From the NCBI GenBank assembly GCA_026129545.1, contig JAHCHX010000001.1:2975501-3039500 (forward strand): a stretch of DNA of 64,000 nt. Reading direction: 5' to 3'. The number at the start of each line of letters is the position of its first letter. The stretch's first letter is position 1. This document shows, one piece after another, positions 17,205-26,044 of the stretch. The translations under genes were made by a program, and so were the position numbers. This stretch comes from Saprospiraceae bacterium. Its GTDB lineage: Bacteria; Bacteroidota; Bacteroidia; Chitinophagales; Saprospiraceae. A model generated the notes under the pieces. It had not been told where the DNA came from. It saw only the letters and a program-made list of their open reading frames with translations, and made no database searches.

Positions 17205-20200
17205 GTGCAACCTCCGAGCGAACAACAAACAAAGACTGCCAAACAGCGCCTTCCAATCGAGGTCATTTCCGCAGGCGCCGGCTCCGGCAAAACCTACACG
17301 CTCACCGGGCGCATGGTCGAGCTGTTGAAAAACGGCCTTCGGCCAGCGGGCATCATGGCGACCACCTTCACCAAAAAGGCGGCTGCCGAGTTGCAGGAAC
17401 GAGTGCGTGTTCGACTGCTCGAATCTGGCATGGTCGAGGCCGCCAACGAACTCGGCGAGGCGCTCATCGGCACCGTGCACAGCATTGGCACACGCTTGTT
17501 GCAACGATTCGCCTTCGAAGCGGGCGTGTCGCCGCTCGTGGAAATCATCGCCGATGGCGACGAGCAGCGCCTTTTCAACGAATCGCTCTCTCAGGTCCTC
17601 ACCGAGCAGCGCATCGAGCGAATGAACCAATTGGCCGACCGCTTGGGACTGACCAAAAAAACCGTCGGCGAAGCCTACGATTGGCGGCGCGATATTCGCC
17701 AGCTGACCGATGTGGCGAGAGCCAATAATTTTTCAAAAGAAATTTTAAAAACCAGTAAAAACCGCTCTTGGGAAACATTCGAACGCTTGCTTCCACCTGC
17801 TCAAACAACCGATGCCACCACTTGGCACAATCGTTTGCTATCGGCCATTGACCAAACCGTCGCCGCCCTCGACGCAAACGAAGCCGACGGCACCAAAACC
17901 ACCCGCGAAGCCGCCGAGGTGCTGCGCAATTTTCAAAATCAACTCAAATATCGAGGCGAGCTCTATTGGCACGAATGGGTCAAAATCGGAAAAACCAACC
18001 CAGGTGCCAAGAGCCGCGACCTCATGGAGGACTTGCAAAACCTCGCCCGCAGCCACGAGGAACATCGGCAGTTTCACGACGATGTAAAGGGCTACATTGA
18101 CCTCGTGTTCGACATTGCCACCGATGCGCTCGACGAGTACGAGCTGTACAAAAAGAAGCGCGGACTGATTGACTACACCGATATGGAAACCTATGTCAGT
18201 CGTCTGTTGCGAGTGCCCACTGTTCAAGACACCCTAAGTCGAGAACTCGACCTCTTGCTCGTCGATGAGTTCCAAGACACATCCCCCATTCAACTCGATA
18301 TTTTCCTGCAAATCAGCCGATTGGCGCGACATTCCATCTGGGTCGGCGACCCCAAGCAGAGTATCTACGGCTTTCGGGGCGCAGAACCTGCCCTCATGCA
18401 GGCCATCATCCGCGCCACGGGTGGCGTGAGGGACGAAAACATTTTGAAAAAATCGTGGCGCAGCCGACCCGACATCGTGTTTGCCACCAACGCGATTTTC
18501 ACCAGAGCCTTTAAGGAAATGCCCGTGGAGCAGGTGGTGTTGGAGCCAGCGTCCTATCCCGCCCCCCTTGCGCCGTCTGGCGGCGAGGAACCGGGGCTAA
18601 GCCTCGTCCACTGGCATTTCCGCTCCGAGTTGGACGAGCGAAGGGTGCCCGGCTCTCCTTGGATGGACCATTGCATCGCCGAGGAAATCCAAAAACTGCT
18701 CGAACGCAAAACGCTGATTTACAACAAAAAAAGAAATGAAACGCGGCCTGCGCGACCGGGCGATATTGCGGTGTTGTGCCGCAACAACGACGGCTGCGCC
18801 AAAATGGCCGAAGCATTGCACCAAGCAGGGTTGAAAGCGGCGATTAGCCGCGCCGGACTGCTCGAGACACCGGAGGCAAAACTCGCGATAGCCTGCCTGA
18901 AATACCTGCTCATCCCTTCCGATTCGCTCAGCGCCGCCGAAATCATCCTCCTGACCCACGAAATGAACCTCGAGCAACTCGTCGGCGACCGCCTTGAATG
19001 GCTGGCGTTCAAGGCAGGCAACGCACCGCCGCCTGCGCGGGGGTCGTGGAGCGATTTGCCGTACCTGCGCGAACTCAACGCCATCCGCCCACGCACGGCT
19101 GACCTCTCGGCTTCCGAGATATTGAACCTCGTGCTGGATGAACTCGACCTGCGCCGCGTGGCCGTCCGACTCGGCCATCCGAACCAACGCCTCGACAACC
19201 TCGACCGCCTGCGAGGCTATGCCTTGGACTACGAGTCGGCTTGCCAACGACTTCATTCTGCTGCGTCGCTGAGCGGCTTCCTACTGTGGCTCACCGACTT
19301 GGCAAAATCCGAACTGGACTATCAGGGTTCTGGCGAGGGCGACGACGCGGTGAAAGTATTGACCTACCACCGCAGCAAAGGGTTGGAATACCCCGTGACG
19401 ATTTGCCACAACCTGAACCAGTCTTTGAAAGAACAAATCTGGGGCATCAACCTGGTCTCGGAAGTAGAAGAGCCGGATTTGGACGACATTCTGGGCAACC
19501 GCTGGCTTCGTTTTTGGGTGAACCCCTACGGCGACCAGTTCCGAAACACGCGGCTGGAAGAAACATTGCTAAACACACCCGAATGGGCGGCTGCGAGGCA
19601 AACGGCGCTGGAAGAAGAAGCACGCCTATTGTACGTCGGACTGACGAGGGCACGCGACTACCTTGTTTTCCCTACCAACGCAAAAGGCACCGGGTGGCTC
19701 AATCGTGTGTTCAACCACGGCGACGAGACCATCCCCACGCTCGACCCACACTCGGACGAAACACCTTTTTACCACAATGGGCAACCCATTTTGTGCCAGA
19801 CAGAGATATGCTACAAACCACGAGATTTTGCCGAAAGCCCTCCCGATGAGACACCCATTACTTTCCACGCCGCCCGCGCTGGGAAACACCCCGTGCCACG
19901 CCAGTCGCTCCACATTGACCCAGCGCAGGAAATGCCTCCGGGCTTCGACCCACAGTTTGGCGAACCGATGGCGTGGGCGTCATGGCTCGAGTTCAAGAGC
20001 GAGTACGAGCCTGCCTTCGGGAAGGCCGTACAGGCTTTTCTAATCGCTGACCACCCCGGACTTCCCTCGGAAGAACGGCTGTCCGCCGCCAAAAAACAAT
20101 TAGAAATCAGGGGAATGACAGAAATGACCTCGCCGGAGCGTCTGGTGCGGCACTCCGATGTGTTTCGAGATTTTTTGGAAAAACAATTTAAGCCAAAACA

Positions 20201-20492
20201 AGTGCTATGCAAGTTCCTGCTCGAAGGATACCCCTCCCAGCCCCCACATTCGGAAGGGCGAACGCGCCTTTTGAAATTGGAAACCGATTTCTTTCTTGAA
20301 AATGAAGAGACCGTCGCGGTTGTGCTCTTTGCCAATTTTGCCGAGGGAATGAAAAAATGGCGGCAACAAGCACAGCCGCTCGCGCAGTTGTTGGGTTGGT
20401 GGCGAGCGATGTTGAAGCAGCAGGAGCCGAAGCACGCTCGGTTTTGGATTGTTTTCCCAATAGAAGGGCAGGCGGTGGAGCTGCGGTTTTGA
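17205..20492 (+). CDS. UvrD/Rep-family helicase, AddA/RecB-like, nuclease domain apparently degenerate
   Basis: About 1095 residues (1128 if GTG 17106 is used). Superfamily 1A helicase motifs are all present: I SAGAGSGKTYT, Ia ATTFTKKAAAEL, II LLLVDEFQDTSPIQ, IV WVGDPKQSIYGFRGAE, V LTYHRSKGLEYP, VI LLYVGLTRARDYL. Size and order match AddA/RecB-type exonuclease helicases that resect double-strand breaks. At the C-terminus, where AddA has a GxxD...DxK nuclease core, this protein reads LLKLETDFFLENEETVAVV without the DxK pair, so it probably lacks nuclease activity. No addB-like gene is adjacent. Both candidate starts are GTG; 17205 puts Walker A near the N-terminus as in homologues. Confidence 0.9.
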   Translation: MQPPSEQQTKTAKQRLPIEVISAGAGSGKTYTLTGRMVELLKNGLRPAGIMATTFTKKAAAELQERVRVRLLESGMVEAANELGEALIGTVHSIGTRLLQRFAFEAGVSPLVEIIADGDEQRLFNESLSQVLTEQRIERMNQLADRLGLTKKTVGEAYDWRRDIRQLTDVARANNFSKEILKTSKNRSWETFERLLPPAQTTDATTWHNRLLSAIDQTVAALDANEADGTKTTREAAEVLRNFQNQLKYRGELYWHEWVKIGKTNPGAKSRDLMEDLQNLARSHEEHRQFHDDVKGYIDLVFDIATDALDEYELYKKKRGLIDYTDMETYVSRLLRVPTVQDTLSRELDLLLVDEFQDTSPIQLDIFLQISRLARHSIWVGDPKQSIYGFRGAEPALMQAIIRATGGVRDENILKKSWRSRPDIVFATNAIFTRAFKEMPVEQVVLEPASYPAPLAPSGGEEPGLSLVHWHFRSELDERRVPGSPWMDHCIAEEIQKLLERKTLIYNKKRNETRPARPGDIAVLCRNNDGCAKMAEALHQAGLKAAISRAGLLETPEAKLAIACLKYLLIPSDSLSAAEIILLTHEMNLEQLVGDRLEWLAFKAGNAPPPARGSWSDLPYLRELNAIRPRTADLSASEILNLVLDELDLRRVAVRLGHPNQRLDNLDRLRGYALDYESACQRLHSAASLSGFLLWLTDLAKSELDYQGSGEGDDAVKVLTYHRSKGLEYPVTICHNLNQSLKEQIWGINLVSEVEEPDLDDILGNRWLRFWVNPYGDQFRNTRLEETLLNTPEWAAARQTALEEEARLLYVGLTRARDYLVFPTNAKGTGWLNRVFNHGDETIPTLDPHSDETPFYHNGQPILCQTEICYKPRDFAESPPDETPITFHAARAGKHPVPRQSLHIDPAQEMPPGFDPQFGEPMAWASWLEFKSEYEPAFGKAVQAFLIADHPGLPSEERLSAAKKQLEIRGMTEMTSPERLVRHSDVFRDFLEKQFKPKQVLCKFLLEGYPSQPPHSEGRTRLLKLETDFFLENEETVAVVLFANFAEGMKKWRQQAQPLAQLLGWWRAMLKQQEPKHARFWIVFPIEGQAVELRF

Positions 20493-20541
20493 AATTTTAC
20501 AGAAGCGGTATCATGATGAGTGCGGGTGACAGGAGCCGCCA

Positions 20542-20618
20542 ATTTTCTGGGACAAGATGAACAACGCTGTTTGGCCATCAAAGAGCCTGTTCGTCATGTA
20601 AATCCTGTCCCAGAAAAT
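20542..20618. terminator. Long inverted repeat between convergent genes
   Basis: Perfect 13-base arms ATTTTCTGGGACA (20542-20554) and TGTCCCAGAAAAT (20606-20618). The 51-base interior has a second, weaker stem (GATGAACA / TGTTCGTC). Lies between the helicase and patatin-like stops, so it may terminate both; a remnant of a mobile repeat is possible. Confidence 0.5.
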
Positions 20619-20632
20619 CGTCTCTTGTGCAC

Positions 20633-22882
20633 TCAACGTACCCCAAGCACTTGCTTTAGCGCCGCTAAGCTGGCCTGATTTTCAGGTGCATGGAAAGCCC
20701 GCAACAAATCGCGTTTCTCTCGCTCGCTGAGATGCAGGCTCATGGAAGCTTCATCTTCCTTGCGCACGGGCCGATAGAGGAAGCGAATCACCTCCAATTT
20801 GTTTTTCCCGAGCAAGTCATCGAGCAACGCCAAGGTGTTGTCCTGTTCGTAGTCTTGCACGGACGTGATTTTGGCGGCGGCGCTTACTGGGTTGAGCAAA
20901 TTGTGCAAAACCCCCTTCGAGTCACTCTTGGCGATAGGGTCAATTTTTTGCCAACATCTAATTTGCACAATCACCACCCCACCCGTGTGTTCCACTATCC
21001 AATCGCGGAAAGTATGCACGAATCGCGTCGCCAAGGCAATGCCGTAGTTGTCCCTAAAACCTGCGTCCATCGCTTCGGTGGAGGGCTGGGTCGGTAGCCA
21101 CACATTGGGCAGGATGAGCGGGTAGGTACAGTTCATGCGCAAGGCGCTGGAAAATGCGAGGCTATCCGCTTGTTGCTGCGCGAACAACTTGCCGAAATCC
21201 ACCCCGTCCACTTCGACTTGGGCCGCCAACCGACCCAAGTCGTGTGGCTTCATCAGATACGACACCCCCTGAGGGCTAATGAGCAGCCGCCGTGCGTCGT
21301 TGAGGATGTAGGGCGACACCACCATCATCGGAATCGCCGCATCGCGCTCCGGGCGGCGGTAATCGGCAAGCCGCTTGGAAAAATATCCTCGGCAATTTTC
21401 ATTCAATTGGTTTTCAAATAAATATCCCCGGTCTTTTCGATAAGTGAAATCTCCCGACTGAAAAGTGGAGATGGGGTAGAACAGGTCGTTGGCGACAATG
21501 GCAAATGTGACCGGGTTGAGCAGGTCCTTCCCAACGTCGTGCACAAACGTCGTGTCATGCACAGATACATCCGCTCCTTCCTGCTGCTGCAAATAAATTT
21601 CGCGCAAATAGGCAGCGCCCAACATTCCCCCGGAAGCGCCCGTGATGAGTGCCGTCTGGCGCAGCAACTTTCCCCCGGTGGCACGGTCGGCCTGTTGCAG
21701 GGTCTGCATCGTCCAAAGCGAGGAGCGCATGCCACCGCCGCTGACGCACAGAAAAACCATCTTGGGCTTGGGGTTGGCGGGCGTGCGGTTTTTTGCCAAC
21801 CATTTGCTCAGAATCCGCTCCGTGGAAGCCTTGTCGCGGCGAATGTGTTCCTGCGAACACAATTCCTCCAGCGCGGAATAGGAGTATTCCGCGCGGTTTT
21901 TTTCGCCATAATCAAGCCCGTAGGCCCGGTTGCGGTAATTGAAAAGACCGAAACTCGTGATGTAGTTGACCGCCAACAAAAGACCGATGAATACCAAAGT
22001 GCCCCATTGCCGAAACCAAAAAGTGATGGCGCCAAACATGGACATGACCATGCTCGACAGAATAAACACCGTGGCGCCAGTCGGTATCCGCACCCACTCG
22101 CTGTCCATGAAAGCCCCTTGAGCCATCAGCATCAGCAACATGACCACTTGCACCACGACCGCGTTGGAGTGATTCTGGCGAAACACCTGCGTGAGCATCC
22201 GCGGGTTGTAGTGCGCCACACTTCTCACCCTTCGAGCACGCAGCCGCTCCGTGATGTAAGTGTCCACACGCCAGCGGGTAGCCCCCTCCCTGATTTCCCA
22301 GATGGTGGGCAATCGCTGGCCGGGTGCCAGCAACTTGCTCCCCGGTCGTGGCACGAATTCGCCGGGGCGAAGAAATGCGCCAATGTCTTTGTTCGTGAAA
22401 TAGAGGTAAAGGGCCAGCACACTCACCAAGGCAAATGCCCCAGCCAAAAAACCAGCTATGTTCCAAGCAATTTCGTGCGTCTGCGTCAGTTCGTCGTACC
22501 ATTGGAATCGGGTGGAGGCCACCAAGTAAGTGGCAAAAAAGGCGAGCGGGATGAGGCTGTTGTTCAGCGAAAACTTGGTGAACGGGGCGCTCAGCGTCGC
22601 CAAAAAAGGAAACCGATTGGCGCTCAACAGATAAGTCGTCAGATTCCAAATCATCACGAAAGCGCCAAAGGCCGCGCCCGTGATAAAGAAACTCCAAAAA
22701 TTGACCTGACCCCGATATTCCGGCGTGAGCATCAAATAGTGCATCCCGAAAAAACGCCCGATGTGGCCCGTCATCAACAACGCCAACACCACCCACAAAA
22801 CAATGAGCAACAAGTGGTTGCGGAAATGAAGGGCCAGCAGGCGCATGGGGAAAGAATAGTACAGCAGGCGCATTGTGGTCAT
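20633..22882 (-). CDS. Membrane-anchored patatin-like phospholipase family protein
   Basis: 749 residues. The N-terminal ~310 contain six to seven hydrophobic segments; the C-terminal ~375 form a patatin-like domain with the oxyanion motif VSGGGMRSS (about 380-388), nucleophile elbow GASGG (Ser417) and catalytic Asp in DAG (606-608). Patatin domains hydrolyse acyl esters of lipids by a Ser-Asp dyad. The membrane part suggests action on lipids at the inner membrane (inference). The family elbow is normally GxSxG, which GASGG satisfies. No partner gene nearby; stop faces the helicase gene. Confidence 0.85.
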   Translation of the reverse strand: MTTMRLLYYSFPMRLLALHFRNHLLLIVLWVVLALLMTGHIGRFFGMHYLMLTPEYRGQVNFWSFFITGAAFGAFVMIWNLTTYLLSANRFPFLATLSAPFTKFSLNNSLIPLAFFATYLVASTRFQWYDELTQTHEIAWNIAGFLAGAFALVSVLALYLYFTNKDIGAFLRPGEFVPRPGSKLLAPGQRLPTIWEIREGATRWRVDTYITERLRARRVRSVAHYNPRMLTQVFRQNHSNAVVVQVVMLLMLMAQGAFMDSEWVRIPTGATVFILSSMVMSMFGAITFWFRQWGTLVFIGLLLAVNYITSFGLFNYRNRAYGLDYGEKNRAEYSYSALEELCSQEHIRRDKASTERILSKWLAKNRTPANPKPKMVFLCVSGGGMRSSLWTMQTLQQADRATGGKLLRQTALITGASGGMLGAAYLREIYLQQQEGADVSVHDTTFVHDVGKDLLNPVTFAIVANDLFYPISTFQSGDFTYRKDRGYLFENQLNENCRGYFSKRLADYRRPERDAAIPMMVVSPYILNDARRLLISPQGVSYLMKPHDLGRLAAQVEVDGVDFGKLFAQQQADSLAFSSALRMNCTYPLILPNVWLPTQPSTEAMDAGFRDNYGIALATRFVHTFRDWIVEHTGGVVIVQIRCWQKIDPIAKSDSKGVLHNLLNPVSAAAKITSVQDYEQDNTLALLDDLLGKNKLEVIRFLYRPVRKEDEASMSLHLSEREKRDLLRAFHAPENQASLAALKQVLGVR

Positions 22883-23213
22883 AACGAACCGGGTTCAGAC
22901 CGCTAACTAACGCAACCAAGACAAAAACTTCGCACGAAATCGGTGGGTTTTTTGAAAAAAATTTGCGCCTTTGGCGAACGCTACAAATACACGGACCTGA
23001 AAAACATCATAGCAATTTCGGGGTTGGCGCTGTTTTGATGCTGCTTTTTTGCGGTCAAGCGATGTTGCGAAGGATTGATTGCGCACCCCGCCCCCGAAGC
23101 TTCCGGGTTGTTGGCGAGGGATGCCAACAACGGCAAAAAACAACTCCCCCCCGTCGTGCTTTGACAAACGGAGGGAAGCCATTGATTTCTTTCTACTTAT
23201 GACCGCCCAAACG
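22883..23213. other. Intergenic stretch without recognised gene
   Basis: 331 bp between the patatin-like start and the DUF3455 stop, both on the minus strand. Frames here give no family-like protein. I see no repeat copy, strong hairpin or consensus promoter. Confidence 0.5.
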
Positions 23214-23840
23214 TCAATTCTTTTTCTTGTAAAAAAGATAGGTCGTCGTGTAGGGCACATGCTCCACCTGACCAAGGTTGGATTCGTTGGGAATAATTGC
23301 CGGCGCCAATCCTCCGACGGTGCATACCCGCTGAATATAGGTCACTTTGTTACCGGGAGAGCTGAGGCTTTCAACGGCTTTCAGCAATAGCCAAGGAATC
23401 GCTGTCGCATCCACAGTGACGCCCTGCAATCTTGTGGCCACGACCTTTTCATCCTTAAAAGGGCCTTGTATGAACTCCCAAGTCGGCCCGCCGTAATGCG
23501 TGCCCACAAGGTTATTGAAGTTGGGCTGGATGTACAGGTCGGCAGAAGGCGCGGTGTTCACCCACACAAATACATCGGGATTGGTGGCGCTGCGCCGCAC
23601 TTCGTAAATCTGAACGCCGGTGGCATAAGTGCGGTACGCCAGTTTGTGTCCTTCCGGCACCGCGAGGATGGGCGGGATAGCGGCTTCGCAGCCGATAGGC
23701 TGGGCGCGGTCTTCAGATTGGAGTTCGCCGAGGTTGATTTCGGAAACGGTGCTTTGGTCTTTCTGGCAGTTGGTGAACGCAAAAGCCAAACTGGCTGCGA
23801 ACACGACGCCGCCGATGATTTTACTGAAAATCATTTTCAT
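23214..23840 (-). CDS. DUF3455 domain protein, exported
   Basis: 208 residues with a signal sequence MKMIFSKIIGGVVFAASLA ending near FTNCQKDQ, so probably a lipoprotein (Cys25). The body follows the DUF3455 pattern: GVQIYEVRRS, then FVWVNTAPSADLY, then VGTHYGGPTWEF and a Val/Thr-rich second half ending near YIQRVCTVGG. Family function is unknown; the fold is believed to be a beta-barrel-like secreted domain. Monocistronic as far as visible. Confidence 0.8.
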   Translation of the reverse strand: MKMIFSKIIGGVVFAASLAFAFTNCQKDQSTVSEINLGELQSEDRAQPIGCEAAIPPILAVPEGHKLAYRTYATGVQIYEVRRSATNPDVFVWVNTAPSADLYIQPNFNNLVGTHYGGPTWEFIQGPFKDEKVVATRLQGVTVDATAIPWLLLKAVESLSSPGNKVTYIQRVCTVGGLAPAIIPNESNLGQVEHVPYTTTYLFYKKKN

Positions 23841-24013
23841 GTGATGGTTTAATTTTTTTGCCTACTCTGGGACAGGATTTTCGGCTTCCTCCTTTCTCAT
23901 CACGAGGCGGCAAAAGTCAAGGCTGCCCGCACAGAACAATCGGGCATTTGAGCAGGCAATGGTTCTTTTTGATTGAGAGAGAGGATTTGTTGAGCGGGAA
24001 GGGAAAAAAGGTT

Positions 24014-24220
24014 CGTTCGCAGGATTTACGGGCGAAAAGGCTGCTGGCAGCGCATTGGAGCAAGTTCGCGCTGGCTACTCACGATTGGGACGCTCCCATC
24101 ATCCGAGTGGCGGCGGAAAGCGCACGCAAGGGAATGCCTTTGCTGCATCCGCTGATTGGGGAGAAAGTCAATTTGAATGAAACGGAGATGTTTGAGAGAT
24201 GGTGGGAGAGGAATGATTGA
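24014..24220 (+). pseudogene. C-terminal remnant of an MBL-fold metallohydrolase
   Basis: The in-frame stretch LLAAHWSKFALATHDW, then DAPIIRVAAESARKGMPLL, then HPLIGEKVNL and a terminal WW matches the C-terminal end of UlaG/NAPE-PLD-like metallo-beta-lactamase-fold hydrolases (usual pattern HWG-F-LALH-WD-P-R, PLIGE, WW). The metal-binding HxHxDH half is absent upstream, where the frame back to 23858 has no family similarity. I call it a decayed gene end. An independently expressed 120-residue protein is possible but less likely. Confidence 0.6.
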
Positions 24221-24277
24221 GATTGGGTGGAGGAGAAAAAGAAAGCGTCGCGGTTTTGTTGAAAGTCCAACAGATAA

Positions 24278-24308
24278 TTTGCGGGGGTGGATGTTCGACT
24301 TACTTTTG
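24278..24308 (+). promoter_or_regulatory. Bacteroidota-type promoter (TTTG-N19-TACTTTTG)
   Basis: TTTG at 24278-24281 and TACTTTTG at 24301-24308 with exactly 19 bp between them, the phylum's sigma-ABfr consensus. It points at the lipoprotein gene at 24456, from which it is separated by palindromic element B. Confidence 0.65.
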
Positions 24309-24333
24309 CAGCAGGTTCTGTAAAAAATATGAT

Positions 24334-24453
24334 TATACCTCGTGCCGCCAAGTTTTCAGCATGGTTGGAAGGATGAGATCACGTTTACTAAACTTCAAAA
24401 GTTTAGTAAACGTTACCCTAGACGATGCTGAAAACTTGGCGGCGCGAGGTATA
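24334..24453. repeat. Palindromic element B, complete copy (MITE-like)
   Basis: 120 bp bounded by inverted ends TATACCTCGTGCCGCCAAG / its complement, extending ~27 bp with one mismatch. The core has a perfect 14-base stem (CGTTTACTAAACTT, 3-base loop). The trinucleotide GAT flanks both sides (24331-24333, 24454-24456), consistent with a 3 bp target duplication. It sits between a good promoter and the next gene's start codon. Confidence 0.8.
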
Positions 24454-24455
24454 GA

Positions 24456-24818
24456 TTGAACAAACTTTACCTTGTTGGAATTATTCTTTTGCTTACTTCT
24501 TGTGCGACTTCAATGACACCAATTGAAGTAAGCAACACATTGCCGGCTTTGACAAAATCAAAATATATTACACAAGCACAGGCAGACGAAAATGTAAAAA
24601 ATTCCAGTTGCAAGTATTTAGTAAAAAATAGGACTTATGCTGCACCTATGGGACTTTCGACAAAAGGAGACCTGAAGTATGCTGCCAAAGGAATTGATGA
24701 ATGGGTAAAACTGGATGGAGGAAATGCTTACGTACTGAAAAATTATAAGTGGGTTACAGTAGACCATAATGGAAGTACTCAACTTACTATTGAGTTTGAC
24801 ACAATGCTATGTGAATAA
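24456..24818 (+). CDS. Small AT-rich lipoprotein, unknown
   Basis: 120 residues with an excellent lipoprotein signal MNKLYLVGIILLLTSC (Cys16). The mature part holds an internal cysteine pair (Cys52 in NSSCKYL and Cys119 at the end) that could form a disulfide. No family recognised. The only start that gives the signal is TTG 24456, which overlaps the right GAT flank of element B; insertion of the element probably replaced the original leader and perhaps the start. Base use is much more AT-rich than neighbours, suggesting recent acquisition. Confidence 0.65.
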   Translation: MNKLYLVGIILLLTSCATSMTPIEVSNTLPALTKSKYITQAQADENVKNSSCKYLVKNRTYAAPMGLSTKGDLKYAAKGIDEWVKLDGGNAYVLKNYKWVTVDHNGSTQLTIEFDTMLCE

Positions 24819-24876
24819 GAACACCTCGCTCGCGCGAAGCCATGCCTCGTGCGAAACTATCCATGAGGTCTCCCTC

Positions 24877-25857
24877 TCAAACCCTCACCGTCCCCCGACT
24901 AAACTTGCTCCGATACGCCATCGGCGACAGCCCCGTCACTTTTTTGAACACCGAGCGGAAGGCTTTGGCATCGGAGTAGCCCACGTCGTACATCACCTCG
25001 TTCACGTTTTTGCGGCCGGTTTCGAGCCACTTTTTGGCTGCTTCCATTTTCACTCGCTGGATGTACTCGACGGGCGTGTTGTTCGTCGCCTTTTTGAAGC
25101 GCCGCTCGAAGTTGCGCCGCCCGATGGCGAACTTGGAAGCGAGGTCTTCTATCGAGATTTTGGCCGTCACGTTCTCCTCGATGAAAGTCTGCGCCTGCCG
25201 AATCGGCTCATCCTCATGGCCTTTTTGGCCGTTGAACATCATAAATGCCGACTGGCTCTCGCGGTCGAGCTCGACGGCGAAAAACTTGGCGGCGAGAATC
25301 GCCATCGAGCGGTCGGTGTATTTTTCCACCAGATAGAGCAGCAGATTCCAGTACGAATTGGCGCCGCCGCTCGTGTAGATGCGCTGCTCTTCGGTCACGA
25401 CTTTATCGGCCACGAGCGTCACGTTGGGGAACATCCGCCGGAAATCGTGGGCGAACAGCCAATGCGTCGAGCATTTTTTCCCTTCCAGCAAACCAGTCGA
25501 AGCCAATAAAAACGCCCCGATGCACAGGCTGGCGACTTCCGCGCCGTTTTGATGTTGCGCCTTTATCCAGGGGAGAAAATCCTTGTTCAGAGCGAGCGCG
25601 TTGTTCAGGTCGCCGAAGAGGGCGGGGACGAGAATCAGGTCGGTTTTTTTTACCTCCTGAATCACCGAATCGGCGTGGACGGAAAAGAGACCATCGTGCA
25701 GGCGAACTTCTTTTTGCAAGCCGACAAGATGCACGTCGAACAAGGGCGGCTGGCCGGCTTGAGCGAGAAAATTATTGACCGCCGTGAACAGGTAGCGTGG
25801 CGCGGTGATGCTGTCGAGCACCGACGATTCGGGGACGAGGATGGAGATGTGTTTCAC
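24877..25857 (-). CDS. GlxA-family AraC-type transcriptional regulator (DJ-1/PfpI + HTH)
   Basis: 326 residues. Residues ~1-190 form a DJ-1/PfpI-like class I amidotransferase-fold sensor (ILVPESSVLDSITAPRYL; the nucleophile-elbow region ASLCIGAFLLA keeps the cysteine). Residues ~215-320 are an AraC HTH_18 domain (SIEDLASKFAIGRRNFERRF, then YDVGYSDAKAFRSVFKKVTG). Such regulators usually act on nearby genes; here the divergent neighbour is the VOC/DUF1801/SRPBCC run starting at 26045, a plausible but unproven target. A -7 box lies 42 bp upstream. Confidence 0.92.
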   Translation of the reverse strand: MKHISILVPESSVLDSITAPRYLFTAVNNFLAQAGQPPLFDVHLVGLQKEVRLHDGLFSVHADSVIQEVKKTDLILVPALFGDLNNALALNKDFLPWIKAQHQNGAEVASLCIGAFLLASTGLLEGKKCSTHWLFAHDFRRMFPNVTLVADKVVTEEQRIYTSGGANSYWNLLLYLVEKYTDRSMAILAAKFFAVELDRESQSAFMMFNGQKGHEDEPIRQAQTFIEENVTAKISIEDLASKFAIGRRNFERRFKKATNNTPVEYIQRVKMEAAKKWLETGRKNVNEVMYDVGYSDAKAFRSVFKKVTGLSPMAYRSKFSRGTVRV

Positions 25858-25898
25858 GAGCGAGAGGCGCGAGAGAGTGAGAAGATAACTTGGGCGTG

Positions 25899-25906
25899 CA
25901 AAAGTA
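25899..25906 (-). promoter_or_regulatory. Putative promoter of the GlxA-type regulator gene
   Basis: TACTTTTG on the minus strand with TTTG (complement at 25924-25927) 17 bp upstream; close to the TTTG-N19-TAnnTTTG consensus. An A/T-rich inverted stretch (TTTTTTAAAACAAAAAA) lies between. Confidence 0.5.
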
Positions 25907-25990
25907 AAAATTGTTTTTTAAAACAAAAAATGTCGCAATCGGCCTTTTTATCTGTCGCTTTTGCCCCTGCCCGATTCTTTTGGGTGCTAT

Positions 25991-25998
25991 TACCTTTG
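25991..25998 (+). promoter_or_regulatory. Putative -7 box of the VOC gene
   Basis: TACCTTTG (TAnnTTTG) 47 bp upstream of ATG 26045; divergent from the regulator promoter. No -33 box at the right distance. Confidence 0.4.
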
Positions 25999-26044
25999 TG
26001 CCAGCAACTTTTTAAAACAATTTCATTTCAAAATTCACACGACC

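Noticed and set aside
21539..22906. Long plus-strand frame (455 codons) opposite the patatin-like gene
   Set aside because: It is the complement of a gene with intact catalytic motifs, has unnatural composition (His/Arg/Gln-rich) and no family similarity.
23858..24220. Full 120-codon frame as an intact gene
   Set aside because: Only its last ~68 codons resemble a family (MBL-fold C-terminus); the first half has no similarity and no signal, so it is treated as a remnant.
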